Notes under the pieces: generated by a model | What the model was told of the DNA's origin: nothing | Databases searched by the model: none | What the model saw: only the letters and a program-made list of their open reading frames with translations | Translations under genes and position numbers: made by a program | In this document: piece by piece, positions 16,388 to 25,384 of the stretch | How positions within the stretch are numbered: the stretch's first letter is position 1 | Layout: each line of letters begins with the position of its first letter | Assembly: GCA_903929765.1 (NCBI GenBank) | Contig: CAIYVX010000001.1 | Coordinates: 45,311 to 109,310 of the forward strand | Source of the DNA: an uncultured Planctomycetia bacterium | Lineage (GTDB): Bacteria > Planctomycetota > Phycisphaerae > FEN-1346 > JAACEH01 | Reading direction: 5' to 3' | Length of the DNA: 64,000 bases

Positions 16388-19300
16388 TCACGTCGCCACC
16401 CGCTGCAGACGCATCGTCCGAATCTGCATTATGACACGGCCCTGATCGTCTAGTCCTCGGGCGTCCCAGGTGAGAGAGTCCTGATCCTGCGCCCGCTGCC
16501 GGGCCTCCAGGGTAATCCGTTCCCCCGCCCGGCATTGACGCAGAAAACGCATCTCCCCGATCTCCACGGGCAGCACGGCGCGCCGCTCCGCGGGGTCGGT
16601 GGTCACCATATAGAAGCCGACCAACTGCATGAGGGCCTCGAAAAGATAGGGCGAGTATTGGTACCGCGTGTTCGGCAGATGGGCAAAATCACCGGTCTGC
16701 CGGTAGGTCGTGCGGCCCCGCACCAGCCCGGGGCCGGCGCCGTCGATGGCCTCCAGCACACGATACCGCCCGTCGAGTCCGGTGTGGTTCTTGTACCATT
16801 TCAGCAACTTTTTGTGATCCAGGGACCGCGCCCGCAGTTCGTCCGGTCGAATGGTGAAATCCTGGAACCCGTCCCCGAGCGTCCCTGACCCGCCATCGAG
16901 GAGTACCTGGCCGGTGCAGTGCGGGGTAAAGCGGTCCGTCACTCGGCCCGTGGGGGAGAGTTCCTGTATGGCCAGCGAGACATCGCAGGCGACCTCTCGC
17001 AGACCCGCGCCGTCTCGGCAGCAGGAGGTCCGGGCCGACCGCGGCGCCTCCGGAGGGCAGGAGATCATGTCCCGGAAACGCACCTGACGCACGCCCCGCA
17101 CCTGGAGGTGGGGATAGAGGATCCGGGCGGCTTCCATGAAGGTCTCCAGCACCATGATGGCCGAAACCAGCGGGTGCGCCGCCGACTTCAGGGGCCGGTG
17201 ATCCGAGAGCCAGAGATCGTTCTGCTGGGAGAAGGCTCTGGCGGTCTCCAGGTGCTCTCGACGGAGGTCCAGATCGGAGATTCCGGCGATCATGGGGAAG
17301 TCTGCCGGGCTGAAGGCCACGGCGCCCCCATCCAGTTCGCCAGGGCGTGCTGGACTGGCCAGTGCGCTGAGCCGCGCCGTCCTGACGGCCGGCAAGGTTC
17401 TCATGAACATCACCCAATCGTCGTCGGCCGGAGCCACGAAAAGTTCCCGGCAGAACAGCCCGGCCAACTCCTGGGCATGAATGTATCCCACGCCCTTGCG
17501 TTTCAGCAGTTCCCGGATTTCCGGGTTCTCGGCCATGCCCGCCCCCTCGACCGGGGGCAGCATCAAGGCCTTGAACCGGATGGTGCTGTTCTTGCGGCCC
17601 AGGCACCTGAGCAGCGCCGACATCATCCGGTTGGCGGCAGAGTAGTTGGCCTGACCCGGATTGCCCTGGATCGCCGCCACGGACGAAAGGCCCACGAAGA
17701 ACCGCAAGCCCGCCCCCTCGGCCGCCGAGAATAGATTCCAGGCGCCTAGAAACTTGACGTCCGCGACCTGCGAAAAATCTTCCGGGCTCATTTGTTCAAG
17801 CAAACCGTCCCGGAGGACTCCGGCGCCGTGAACGATCCCGTCGATCCGGCCGTAACGGCCGGCCACCTCGCCCAGTATGGCCCGGACCGCCGCGGGGTCA
17901 GTGACATCGCAGGTATAGTACATGGCCTCGATCCCGGAGGCGTGCAAATCCGCCAGGGTCCGGGCGATCTCTGCGGCCTTGGATTCGCCTGAATCCAGCG
18001 CCGTTCTCCCCAGAAAGACCAGGCGGGGCGAGAAGGGCGCCAGACTGCGGGCCAGGTGGGCGCTGATCCCTGTGGCGCCCCCGGACATGACGATAACGTC
18101 TCCAGGATTCAGCTTCAGACTTGGCGGATCTCCGAAGACCACAGGAGCCAAGTGCCCCTGCGAGGTGAAGATCTTTCCCCCACGATGTATGAGTTCCACT
18201 TCGGGGCATCCTCTGTCCAGCGCCGCACGCAGGGCTGCACCCAGGTCGGTGTCCCGGTCGATTTCCAGGGTGCGAAACAGGACCGCGGGGTATTCCTGTG
18301 CGGCACTGAGAAACAGCCCGAGCAACCCTTCGGCCAGCAACCGGCTGAGAGTGTCGGTATCCTTGCGGGAATGGAGCAGCACGACGAATTTTCTGGCGGG
18401 TGATTGGAGAAACGCCTTCAGGACCGGCAAGAACCCCCTGAGAAGCCGCGAGACATCCGCCATGCCTTCCAACTTTCCGGACCCACCTTCAGGCAAGGTG
18501 ATGACCAGGCCCACGAGGGACGTGAGTCCCGAGATTCTTTCTGCGACCCTGGCGGCACCTGCGGCAGTCAGAATGTCGTGGCCCGCTTCGCCCGGCCCCA
18601 AGGGCCCAGGCGGCAATGGCATAACCACCGTGTCAACGCCGTAATTCTGCCGGAGCAGGTCTCCAACACTCTTGGCCATCCCGGCATCTTTGTCAGGCGA
18701 GAAAAGCAGGACCGATTCGCCGACGCTCAATTCCATGTCCGCAGAGGCCGTCGGCTCCACGGGGGCGAGGCTGAAGGTGAGCCGCTTCAGCGGCGCCTCA
18801 GCCGGCGTAGGCTCCGGGATTCCCGACCGCGCCGCGCCGGGGTCAGCCGACTGGGTGGCCGGCCGCAAGCCGGCGCCGGCCTGCTTGGCGACGATGGCGG
18901 AGATTCGCTGCGCGATGTCCTGCACGGTGCGGACCTGCAGAAAATCCTCCAATTCGATGGTGATGCCGAAGTGGCGTTCTGCGGCATCCATGATGATCGG
19001 CAGCCGGCTGGAGCGGATGGAGAGGTCCCGGCGGAGATCCATCTCGGGTTGGATTTCGTCCCGGTTGAATCCCGTGGCCTCCATGATGATGTGAATAAGC
19101 GCCTCCAGGTGTTCTTGCTGCGCAGGCGCTGCGCTGAGCTCCGGGGTGGCTGGGGCGGCGTCATGAACTGCGGGAGATTTAACGAATCCCGAGAGGGAGA
19201 CAAACCGCGGTTCTCCGCGAATCTTCAACTGCCCTTGAACGAAGAGCTGGGCCAGGGCGGTCCTGTGAATGAGGCCCTCGGCGGGGGGCAGGCAGGTCTG

Positions 19301-22300
19301 CAGGCAGGCCGCTTCCGGAAGCGTGTCGGCGATAAGATTACTCAAGATGTCGCCGGGGCCTACCTCCACAAAGAGTCGGATGCCATAGTCATTCCAGAGG
19401 GTCTGGACATTATTCATCCAATGGACGGTGGATTCCAGGTGGGCCATCAGGATGCGTCTGATCTCCTCGGTCTCGGCCGGATACGGCGCCTGTGTCGTGT
19501 TGGAAATGACCGGGATCTGCGGGGCGTGAAACGGGATGGTCGCCACATAGGCCTCGAGTTCGTCGCGAATGGCCCTCATGGCCGGAGAGTGAAAGGCCAT
19601 GCTGACCCGCAAGAGGGTGAACCGGTAGCCCAGGGCCTTCAGTTTTTCGCCAAGACGTTTGACCCCCGCGGTGCTGCCGCTCAGGATGATCTGGTTCGGG
19701 GCATTGATATTGCCGATGTGGACATCCGCCTGTCCCTGGAGCATCTCCCGAAGCAGGTCCAGGGGGGCGTCGACGGCCGCCATGACGCCGGGGTCCAGGT
19801 GCCCGGCGGTGGCCTTGTCCATGCAGCGAGCCCTCATGTTCACGATGCCAAACCCGTCCTCCAGCGAATAGACGCCGGCCAGGCACAGGGCACTCAGTTC
19901 GCCCAGGCTGTGGCCGGCCAGCGCCGTCGGCTTGGCGCCCAGGCTGAGGAGGTGGCGCGCCAGGGCTTGTTCCAGGGTGAACAGGGCCGGTTGCTGCCAG
20001 CGGGTCTTCTGAAGGTTCTCCTCGCGATCATGGAACAACAAGTGCAGAAGGTCGAAGTCCGCTGCCGCGGCCGCCCGATCCATCCACTCCTTGATGACAG
20101 GGAAGGATTCGTAGAGCCCTCGCCCCATGCCTGCATAGTGTGCCCCCTGTCCGGGAAAGACAAAGGCGAGCGGCGGCAGCGGCAAATCCTCGGGGCTGAT
20201 GAAGAGACCTTGCTGCGCCAGGGACCGCGCCGCCTTCGGTGAGACGGTTCCGGCTTCGGTCAGGGCGACGGACCTTTCGATGACCGTGAGCGCCTCTTTT
20301 TCGGATGGCGCCACTACGGCCAGCCGACAGTTGCGGCCGTTCATTTCCGTCCGGAAAACCGAGACGCCCGGCAGGGCCGGAGGACCGTAGCTGGTCTCTT
20401 CCGTCACCCGCACCGCTTGATCCGGGGAGACCAGGACCGTCGCCTCATCATCCAGCGCCTGCTCCAATTGGACCACAAAGTTGGAGCCGCCAAACCCGAA
20501 GGCGTCGACCTGGAACCTGCGGGGCTGCCCGTTTTTGCGCTGCCAATCCAGCGGCTCGCGGGCGACGAAGAGGCCTGTTCCGTTCAAGCCCATTTCCGGG
20601 TCGGGGTGTTCATAATTGAGCGTGGCCGGGAGAATCCCGGCCTTGGCGGCCATGACGCCGTGAATGAGATTGTTGATGCCCGAGGCGCCCAGCGTGTGTC
20701 CGATCTGGGACTTGAAGGAGGTCAGCGCGGTGCGCTGGGCGGAACCGAAAACCGTCTTCAAAGCCCGCACCTCTTCGCCATCTCCTTGCCGCGTACTCGT
20801 GGCATGGCATTCCACCAGATCCACGGCGGCCGGCCCGTAGGGTAACCCGCGGAAGGAGTTGCGGATGGCGATTTCCTGAGTGACGCAGGAGGACTCCACC
20901 ATGCCCAGATGGTTGTTGCTCGCACCCAGGCCAGTGATGAGGGCGTGGACCTGGGCCCCGCGGGCGCGGGCCAGGCTCTCCCGCTCGATGACGATCATGC
21001 CTCCGCCTTCGCCGAGGACCATCCCGTCTCTTTCCGCATCGAACGGGCGGGAGGTCTCGTGCGGGGGCCGCTCCTGGCCCGACAGCCCGTAGAGCGCCCC
21101 CAGAGCCGAGAATTCCAGAAAATGCAGATGGGTCAGTTCATCTTCGCCCCCGCCGACGATGGCCGCGTCAATGAGGCCGGTGCGGATCATTTGCATGGCG
21201 CAGTGCAGGGCGACCAGCGAGGTCGAACAGGCCGCCGAGACCGAATAACTCGGCCCCATGAAACCATACCGGTTGCAGAGGAAACCAGCCGCCGCACAGT
21301 TGAGCCGGCCCAGGAGGGTGGTGTCGTCCGGGGCCAGGCGTCCCGTCTTGATCTCCTGTTCGATGGCGCTCATCTGGTCAGGTGTCAGGGGCACAGCCCG
21401 CCTGACGGCGGATAGAATGTCTTTGACGTAAGCCCTGATGATGATGTTGGTCAGAGTGCCCGCCGCCTCGCCCGAGTTCTGGGAGACGAGGACCGCGATT
21501 CGCTCGCGCGGGATGTCCGACTCCAGGAGGCCGGAGGCCCGGATGGCTCGATCCGCCAGCCACATGGTGATCCGGGTGGCCGCGGTCATGGTCCGGAAAT
21601 CCTGGGGTGGAATCCCCAGGTCGCTGCGGGAGATCGGAAAGTCCAGGAAGGCACCGACCTGGCAGTAGGTTTTGTCGACCGTGCGCGGCCGAGGATCATA
21701 ATAGCGCCCGTGATCCCACCGGGAAGAGGGTACCGTGGTAATTCCACTCTTCATGGCCAAGCCGGCCGCCCAGACGTCCTCCGGACTGCTCCCCAGGGCA
21801 TTTAGAATGCTCATCCCGGTGATGGCAATCCTTTCGTGACCGTCTTGGCTGGGGGCGACTGGCCGGCGGACATAGGCAACTCCGGGCTTTGGAGGCGCCA
21901 CGGCCGGCGGCGCGGCGTGTGAAGGTTCGGCGGTTCCTCTGCTCGCTGCCGCAAAGGACTGATGTAGCAAAAGCGGGCCGGCGGCCACCTCGCGGTGAAA
22001 GGACTCCAGATTCCGGACATTGCCGAGCAGGCCGGCGCAAGCGCCGCTCATGAATTGTCCGCGTTCCAGACAAGCCTGCTCGTCGAGAGGCCGCCCGCTG
22101 GACCGGTCCACGCCTCGGGCCGCGGCGAAGAGGCTCCCCGCGGTCATTTCTTCCATTTTCGTCCGGAAGGATTGCTCATCCTGGTGGCCCGCGGCGAACT
22201 GCCGCTCCAGCGCTAGAACGGCCGCGACTTTCGGGGTTCTCAAGGAGCGCACACGAAGTCCGGTGCTTTGGCCCGAAACGACGGTTCCCCCGGGCGGCGA

Positions 22301-24022
22301 TTCCACGATCATCCGCCGATAGAATGCCGACAGGGCGCCCGTTTCAACGATCTCCTCCGTGGCCAGATAGGCGGTGCCCATCTGGACGGCGTCCGCCCCG
22401 AGCAAGGCGGCCATAAAGGCGGTTTCCCGATTGAAGATGCCTCCGGCCAGGATCACGCGGCAATCCTGGAACAGGGCCGGCTTGCGCCGCTTGAGGTCCA
22501 ACACCATTTGCGCCAGGGTGAGGGTGCTGTGCTGCCCCACGTGGCCGCCCGCCTCAAACCCTTCGCAGACCACATACCGGACGCCGGCTTCCAAGGCCAG
22601 TTCGAGCAGGGCTTCATCTGGGGCGATGTACGCGACCTCTATGCCGCAGGCCAGCAATTCTTTTATGGGCGAGAGGTCCCCGCCGGCGATCCAGACAAAA
22701 CGCGGCCGGTGTTCCTTGATCCAGGCCAGATGCGTCTCCCGGAACGGGTTCTCGGCCAAAGACACGACGTTCACCGCATAAGGACGCCCGCCCATGATCT
22801 CCGGCAAGTGTCCCAGCCTGCGATCACGGGTCTGAGCATCCATCAGGCCCAGGGCGATGGTCGGCAAGCCGCCGGCTTCGGCCACCTTTAAGGCAAATTC
22901 CGGAACATCCGTGATACAGGACATGGCCCCCTGGATGAACGGGTACTTCAGGCCCATCTCGCCGGCGACCGGGCTGTCCAGGAAGCAATCTTTCTTCCCC
23001 TCCGCCGCGCTGCATAAATTGCGAATCTCCGCCATAAACGCTGTCACGGCCGTCTCGGTGGCGGTCCCGAAACGCTCGGCAAACGCAGCCGCAAAGGCCG
23101 CCTCCACACCCAGGGGGATGACCTCGCCCGGCGTGAAATGGCTCGCCAGAGGCGGCAAGGCCCGATCCTGTACCTGGCGGACGAAGGACCGGCGGCTTTC
23201 ATCCGTGATCTCGGCGACGCACAACACGTCTTCGAGCGCTCTGATCTCCTTGAACGCCAGCGAGTTGCCCCTGTTGAAAAGGCGACAAGGAACTCGCAGG
23301 TCCAGACCAACCAGAACGGTGGAATCCACGCGGAGCCTGGCCAGTTGCCGGCGCTGGTGATCGTCGATGGCCACCAGGTCCGTCAGCCAGTGGACACTCT
23401 CGAAGACGAGGCCGGCGGCGCCGGTGGACAGGAAGGCTGCGGCCGCCTCGGGAGTCCAGAGGCCGCCCCAGATCATGATGTCCAGAGGTGTCGCGGACGC
23501 GCGGAGCATCTCGCGAGCCATCGAATAGAGCACCAGGGTCGTCTCGCCGCTCACGAAGCCTGCGGCCTCGCAGCCCTTCAAAACAAGGCGCCCGAGGCCT
23601 GCGCTATCCTTCGCCAGCGCCGCCAGGAGAGACACGTCCCCGATGATCGGAAAGCAGTTGTAGTTTTCCGACAAGGTCCGCAGTCGCTGGAAAAGGGCGG
23701 CAGGATCTCCCGAGGGAGACGAGGACGGGCATTCCACCCAGAGGTTGCGGACCTCGCTGGCCCTCAGGTGTGGTTCCACATCTGGATTCATCAGGGCCGA
23801 GGCGGAAATCTTGATATCGCTGACGGGACCGGTTGGACCGGCCTGTTGCAGGAAAGAAAGCAGTGCCTCCTCCGCCAACAGGGAACAATCGAAGATGGCC
23901 CTGCTCCCCGTGCGCTGTGCCATCTGGGTCACAGGCCGGCTTAGCTCCTCCGGCCTCCAGACAAAAGCGATGATGGGATTCTGCTCTTCTGCCGACACGC
24001 CCAGACCTCGTTTCAACGCCAT
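16388..24022 (-). CDS. Giant iterative synthase: tandem NMO-like barrels, KS, AT, ACP, KR, DH (PUFA-synthase-like)
   Basis: The 2544-residue protein carries a nearly complete fatty-acid/polyketide cycle. Residues 1-340 form a degenerate flavin TIM barrel (IWGGLWTPEAAAAFL near 185). Residues 350-690 form a nitronate-monooxygenase/PfaD-like barrel (FIQGAMS, CEGFEAGGHVG, ILAGGIF), the presumed enoyl reductase. The KS (730-1190) has Cys932 in ACSTSL, His1073 in CHATST and His1109 in IGHTLGA. The AT (1285-1570) has Ser1372 in GHSLG and His1478. The ACP (1640-1710) has Ser1671 in an unusual LSIRSS context. The KR (1970-2200) has GGATGIS and Tyr2127. The C-terminal DH (2255-2540) has His2275. Pfa-type synthases build secondary lipids. 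The ATG at 24022 follows GGGGAA; the longer frame upstream enters the next gene. It is the second gene of a tight operon. Confidence 0.9.
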   Translation of the reverse strand: MALKRGLGVSAEEQNPIIAFVWRPEELSRPVTQMAQRTGSRAIFDCSLLAEEALLSFLQQAGPTGPVSDIKISASALMNPDVEPHLRASEVRNLWVECPSSSPSGDPAALFQRLRTLSENYNCFPIIGDVSLLAALAKDSAGLGRLVLKGCEAAGFVSGETTLVLYSMAREMLRASATPLDIMIWGGLWTPEAAAAFLSTGAAGLVFESVHWLTDLVAIDDHQRRQLARLRVDSTVLVGLDLRVPCRLFNRGNSLAFKEIRALEDVLCVAEITDESRRSFVRQVQDRALPPLASHFTPGEVIPLGVEAAFAAAFAERFGTATETAVTAFMAEIRNLCSAAEGKKDCFLDSPVAGEMGLKYPFIQGAMSCITDVPEFALKVAEAGGLPTIALGLMDAQTRDRRLGHLPEIMGGRPYAVNVVSLAENPFRETHLAWIKEHRPRFVWIAGGDLSPIKELLACGIEVAYIAPDEALLELALEAGVRYVVCEGFEAGGHVGQHSTLTLAQMVLDLKRRKPALFQDCRVILAGGIFNRETAFMAALLGADAVQMGTAYLATEEIVETGALSAFYRRMIVESPPGGTVVSGQSTGLRVRSLRTPKVAAVLALERQFAAGHQDEQSFRTKMEEMTAGSLFAAARGVDRSSGRPLDEQACLERGQFMSGACAGLLGNVRNLESFHREVAAGPLLLHQSFAAASRGTAEPSHAAPPAVAPPKPGVAYVRRPVAPSQDGHERIAITGMSILNALGSSPEDVWAAGLAMKSGITTVPSSRWDHGRYYDPRPRTVDKTYCQVGAFLDFPISRSDLGIPPQDFRTMTAATRITMWLADRAIRASGLLESDIPRERIAVLVSQNSGEAAGTLTNIIIRAYVKDILSAVRRAVPLTPDQMSAIEQEIKTGRLAPDDTTLLGRLNCAAAGFLCNRYGFMGPSYSVSAACSTSLVALHCAMQMIRTGLIDAAIVGGGEDELTHLHFLEFSALGALYGLSGQERPPHETSRPFDAERDGMVLGEGGGMIVIERESLARARGAQVHALITGLGASNNHLGMVESSCVTQEIAIRNSFRGLPYGPAAVDLVECHATSTRQGDGEEVRALKTVFGSAQRTALTSFKSQIGHTLGASGINNLIHGVMAAKAGILPATLNYEHPDPEMGLNGTGLFVAREPLDWQRKNGQPRRFQVDAFGFGGSNFVVQLEQALDDEATVLVSPDQAVRVTEETSYGPPALPGVSVFRTEMNGRNCRLAVVAPSEKEALTVIERSVALTEAGTVSPKAARSLAQQGLFISPEDLPLPPLAFVFPGQGAHYAGMGRGLYESFPVIKEWMDRAAAAADFDLLHLLFHDREENLQKTRWQQPALFTLEQALARHLLSLGAKPTALAGHSLGELSALCLAGVYSLEDGFGIVNMRARCMDKATAGHLDPGVMAAVDAPLDLLREMLQGQADVHIGNINAPNQIILSGSTAGVKRLGEKLKALGYRFTLLRVSMAFHSPAMRAIRDELEAYVATIPFHAPQIPVISNTTQAPYPAETEEIRRILMAHLESTVHWMNNVQTLWNDYGIRLFVEVGPGDILSNLIADTLPEAACLQTCLPPAEGLIHRTALAQLFVQGQLKIRGEPRFVSLSGFVKSPAVHDAAPATPELSAAPAQQEHLEALIHIIMEATGFNRDEIQPEMDLRRDLSIRSSRLPIIMDAAERHFGITIELEDFLQVRTVQDIAQRISAIVAKQAGAGLRPATQSADPGAARSGIPEPTPAEAPLKRLTFSLAPVEPTASADMELSVGESVLLFSPDKDAGMAKSVGDLLRQNYGVDTVVMPLPPGPLGPGEAGHDILTAAGAARVAERISGLTSLVGLVITLPEGGSGKLEGMADVSRLLRGFLPVLKAFLQSPARKFVVLLHSRKDTDTLSRLLAEGLLGLFLSAAQEYPAVLFRTLEIDRDTDLGAALRAALDRGCPEVELIHRGGKIFTSQGHLAPVVFGDPPSLKLNPGDVIVMSGGATGISAHLARSLAPFSPRLVFLGRTALDSGESKAAEIARTLADLHASGIEAMYYTCDVTDPAAVRAILGEVAGRYGRIDGIVHGAGVLRDGLLEQMSPEDFSQVADVKFLGAWNLFSAAEGAGLRFFVGLSSVAAIQGNPGQANYSAANRMMSALLRCLGRKNSTIRFKALMLPPVEGAGMAENPEIRELLKRKGVGYIHAQELAGLFCRELFVAPADDDWVMFMRTLPAVRTARLSALASPARPGELDGGAVAFSPADFPMIAGISDLDLRREHLETARAFSQQNDLWLSDHRPLKSAAHPLVSAIMVLETFMEAARILYPHLQVRGVRQVRFRDMISCPPEAPRSARTSCCRDGAGLREVACDVSLAIQELSPTGRVTDRFTPHCTGQVLLDGGSGTLGDGFQDFTIRPDELRARSLDHKKLLKWYKNHTGLDGRYRVLEAIDGAGPGLVRGRTTYRQTGDFAHLPNTRYQYSPYLFEALMQLVGFYMVTTDPAERRAVLPVEIGEMRFLRQCRAGERITLEARQRAQDQDSLTWDARGLDDQGRVIMQIRTMRLQRVAT

Positions 24023-24041
24023 GCGTTCCCCGTTGGTGAAA

Positions 24042-25163
24042 TCACAAAGACTTTCTGAAGATACGATATTTCTTGTACGGCTTGGCGCCCGCGTCCTCGA
24101 GCAGCGTGTTGACCGCCTCGTTGTCCTCCAGGGTCCAGCCCATCTCCAGAGAACGGTATTTCTTCTTTTGCCGGACCACCTCAAAGATGTGGTGGATCGC
24201 CAACAGGGGCAGCCCCATTTGCCGGTAGGCGTCCTTGACACCAAAAATCAAACACCGCAAGCCCGTGATCTCCCGCTGATACAGGAGCGCCTTCAGCACG
24301 CCCAGCAGGCCAATCCGTCCGTTCAGGCGCTTGAGCAACGGGTTGATGTCGGGGAAGATCACACAGACCGCCGCCGGGTCGCCTTCATACTCGACGAAAA
24401 ACGCCAGGTCCGGATCCGCGAAGGCCATCACGCTCTTCTGAATGTCCCGCATCTCGTCCTCGCTCAGAGGAACGAAGCCCCAGTTGCTCGACCAGGAGTC
24501 ATTGTAGATTTCCCGGATCCGGGCGAACTCGGCGTTCTCCTCCTTAGGATTAAACTTACGCAGGCAGACTCCTTTTTTTTGGGCGATCCGCTCGGCCAGA
24601 CGATCCAGCCACTCAGGCAGCCGGTAATCGCCGGCGATCAGAAAAGCCCCCAGGTCCTTCTCTTTGGTGAAACCGCACGATTCGACCAGTCCGGTGTAAT
24701 ACGGCGGGTTGTAGGCCATCATCAACGCCGGCGGATAATCGAAGCCCTCGGTGAGCAACCCCACCTCGTAATTGGTCGATGGGTTGAGCGGCCCTCTTAC
24801 GAAGGACATGCCCTTCTGGCGAACCCACGTTTCCACGGCCGAGAACAGCGCCCCGGCCGCCACCGCATCATCCATGCATTCGAAAAAGCCCCAAATGCCC
24901 ATATCTTCATTATGTAGCTCATTATATCGATGGTCGATAATGCCCGCGATCCGGCCCACCGTCTGCGAACCACGCCGGGCCAGAAAGAGCTGGCGTTCGG
25001 CCGACGCCCAAAAAGGGTGCCGGTCGCAGTCCAGCAACCGCCGCACTTCTTTCTTGAGAGGGGGCACCCACCTGGGGTACTCCGCGTATACTCTCCAGGG
25101 CAGGTCGATGAAATCCTTGAGTGGCGGGCCGCCGTCCACCGCAACGATTTCGACATCGTTCAT
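24042..25163 (-). CDS. Long GNAT-superfamily acyltransferase-like protein, candidate N-acyltransferase of the lipid locus
   Basis: This is a 373-residue member of a long GNAT-like family widespread in bacteria. Typical segments are FIDLPWRVYAEYPRWVPPL, GRIAGIIDHRYNELH, WGFFECMDD, RGPLNPSTNYEVGLL and ALMMAYNPPYY. From memory, a GNAT-type protein acts as the ceramide synthase (bCerS) in Caulobacter sphingolipid loci; membership of this protein in that same group is inference. It would then N-acylate the sphingoid base. The ATG at 25163 is preferred because homologues begin close to that point, but the ATG at 25193 is possible. It is the first gene of the minus-strand operon and ends 19 nt before the synthase starts. 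Confidence 0.75.
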   Translation of the reverse strand: MNDVEIVAVDGGPPLKDFIDLPWRVYAEYPRWVPPLKKEVRRLLDCDRHPFWASAERQLFLARRGSQTVGRIAGIIDHRYNELHNEDMGIWGFFECMDDAVAAGALFSAVETWVRQKGMSFVRGPLNPSTNYEVGLLTEGFDYPPALMMAYNPPYYTGLVESCGFTKEKDLGAFLIAGDYRLPEWLDRLAERIAQKKGVCLRKFNPKEENAEFARIREIYNDSWSSNWGFVPLSEDEMRDIQKSVMAFADPDLAFFVEYEGDPAAVCVIFPDINPLLKRLNGRIGLLGVLKALLYQREITGLRCLIFGVKDAYRQMGLPLLAIHHIFEVVRQKKKYRSLEMGWTLEDNEAVNTLLEDAGAKPYKKYRIFRKSL

Positions 25164-25233
25164 CACTGTTCCGTTCCAGACAGATTCAGGCATAGGGTTA
25201 TCGTCCGCGACCCTGGTCGAGCGTCTCTTCTTA

Positions 25234-25261
25234 ATTATCGCTGAATCCCGTTTTGGAGCAA
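25234..25261 (-). promoter_or_regulatory. Possible promoter of the lipid operon
   Basis: On the minus strand, TTGCTC (25261-25256) and GATAAT (25239-25234) are 16 nt apart and lie about 70 nt upstream of the GNAT-like gene. The -10 box matches consensus in five of six positions, the -35 box in only three. Confidence 0.35.
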
Positions 25262-25303
25262 GCCCTATTCGGATGCCCGGAACCGCCCGCCCTCTCGCAA
25301 GTG

Positions 25304-25332
25304 TTGGCTCTGGCTGGAGATCCGCGTATAAT
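25304..25332 (+). promoter_or_regulatory. Sigma-70-type promoter of the SDR reductase gene
   Basis: TTGGCT (25304-25309) and a perfect TATAAT (25327-25332) are separated by 17 nt. The predicted transcript would start near 25339, about 46 nt before the ATG at 25385, which also supports that start over longer in-frame alternatives. Confidence 0.6.
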
Positions 25333-25384
25333 CCCGGCGGGAATGATGGTTGTCGATCAAGAGCCGCCCGACGGAGATACGAGC

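Noticed and set aside
21953..22960. A stand-alone nitronate monooxygenase gene
   Set aside because: The barrel is continuous with the ketosynthase in a single open frame with no internal stop or start signal, so it is a domain of the synthase.
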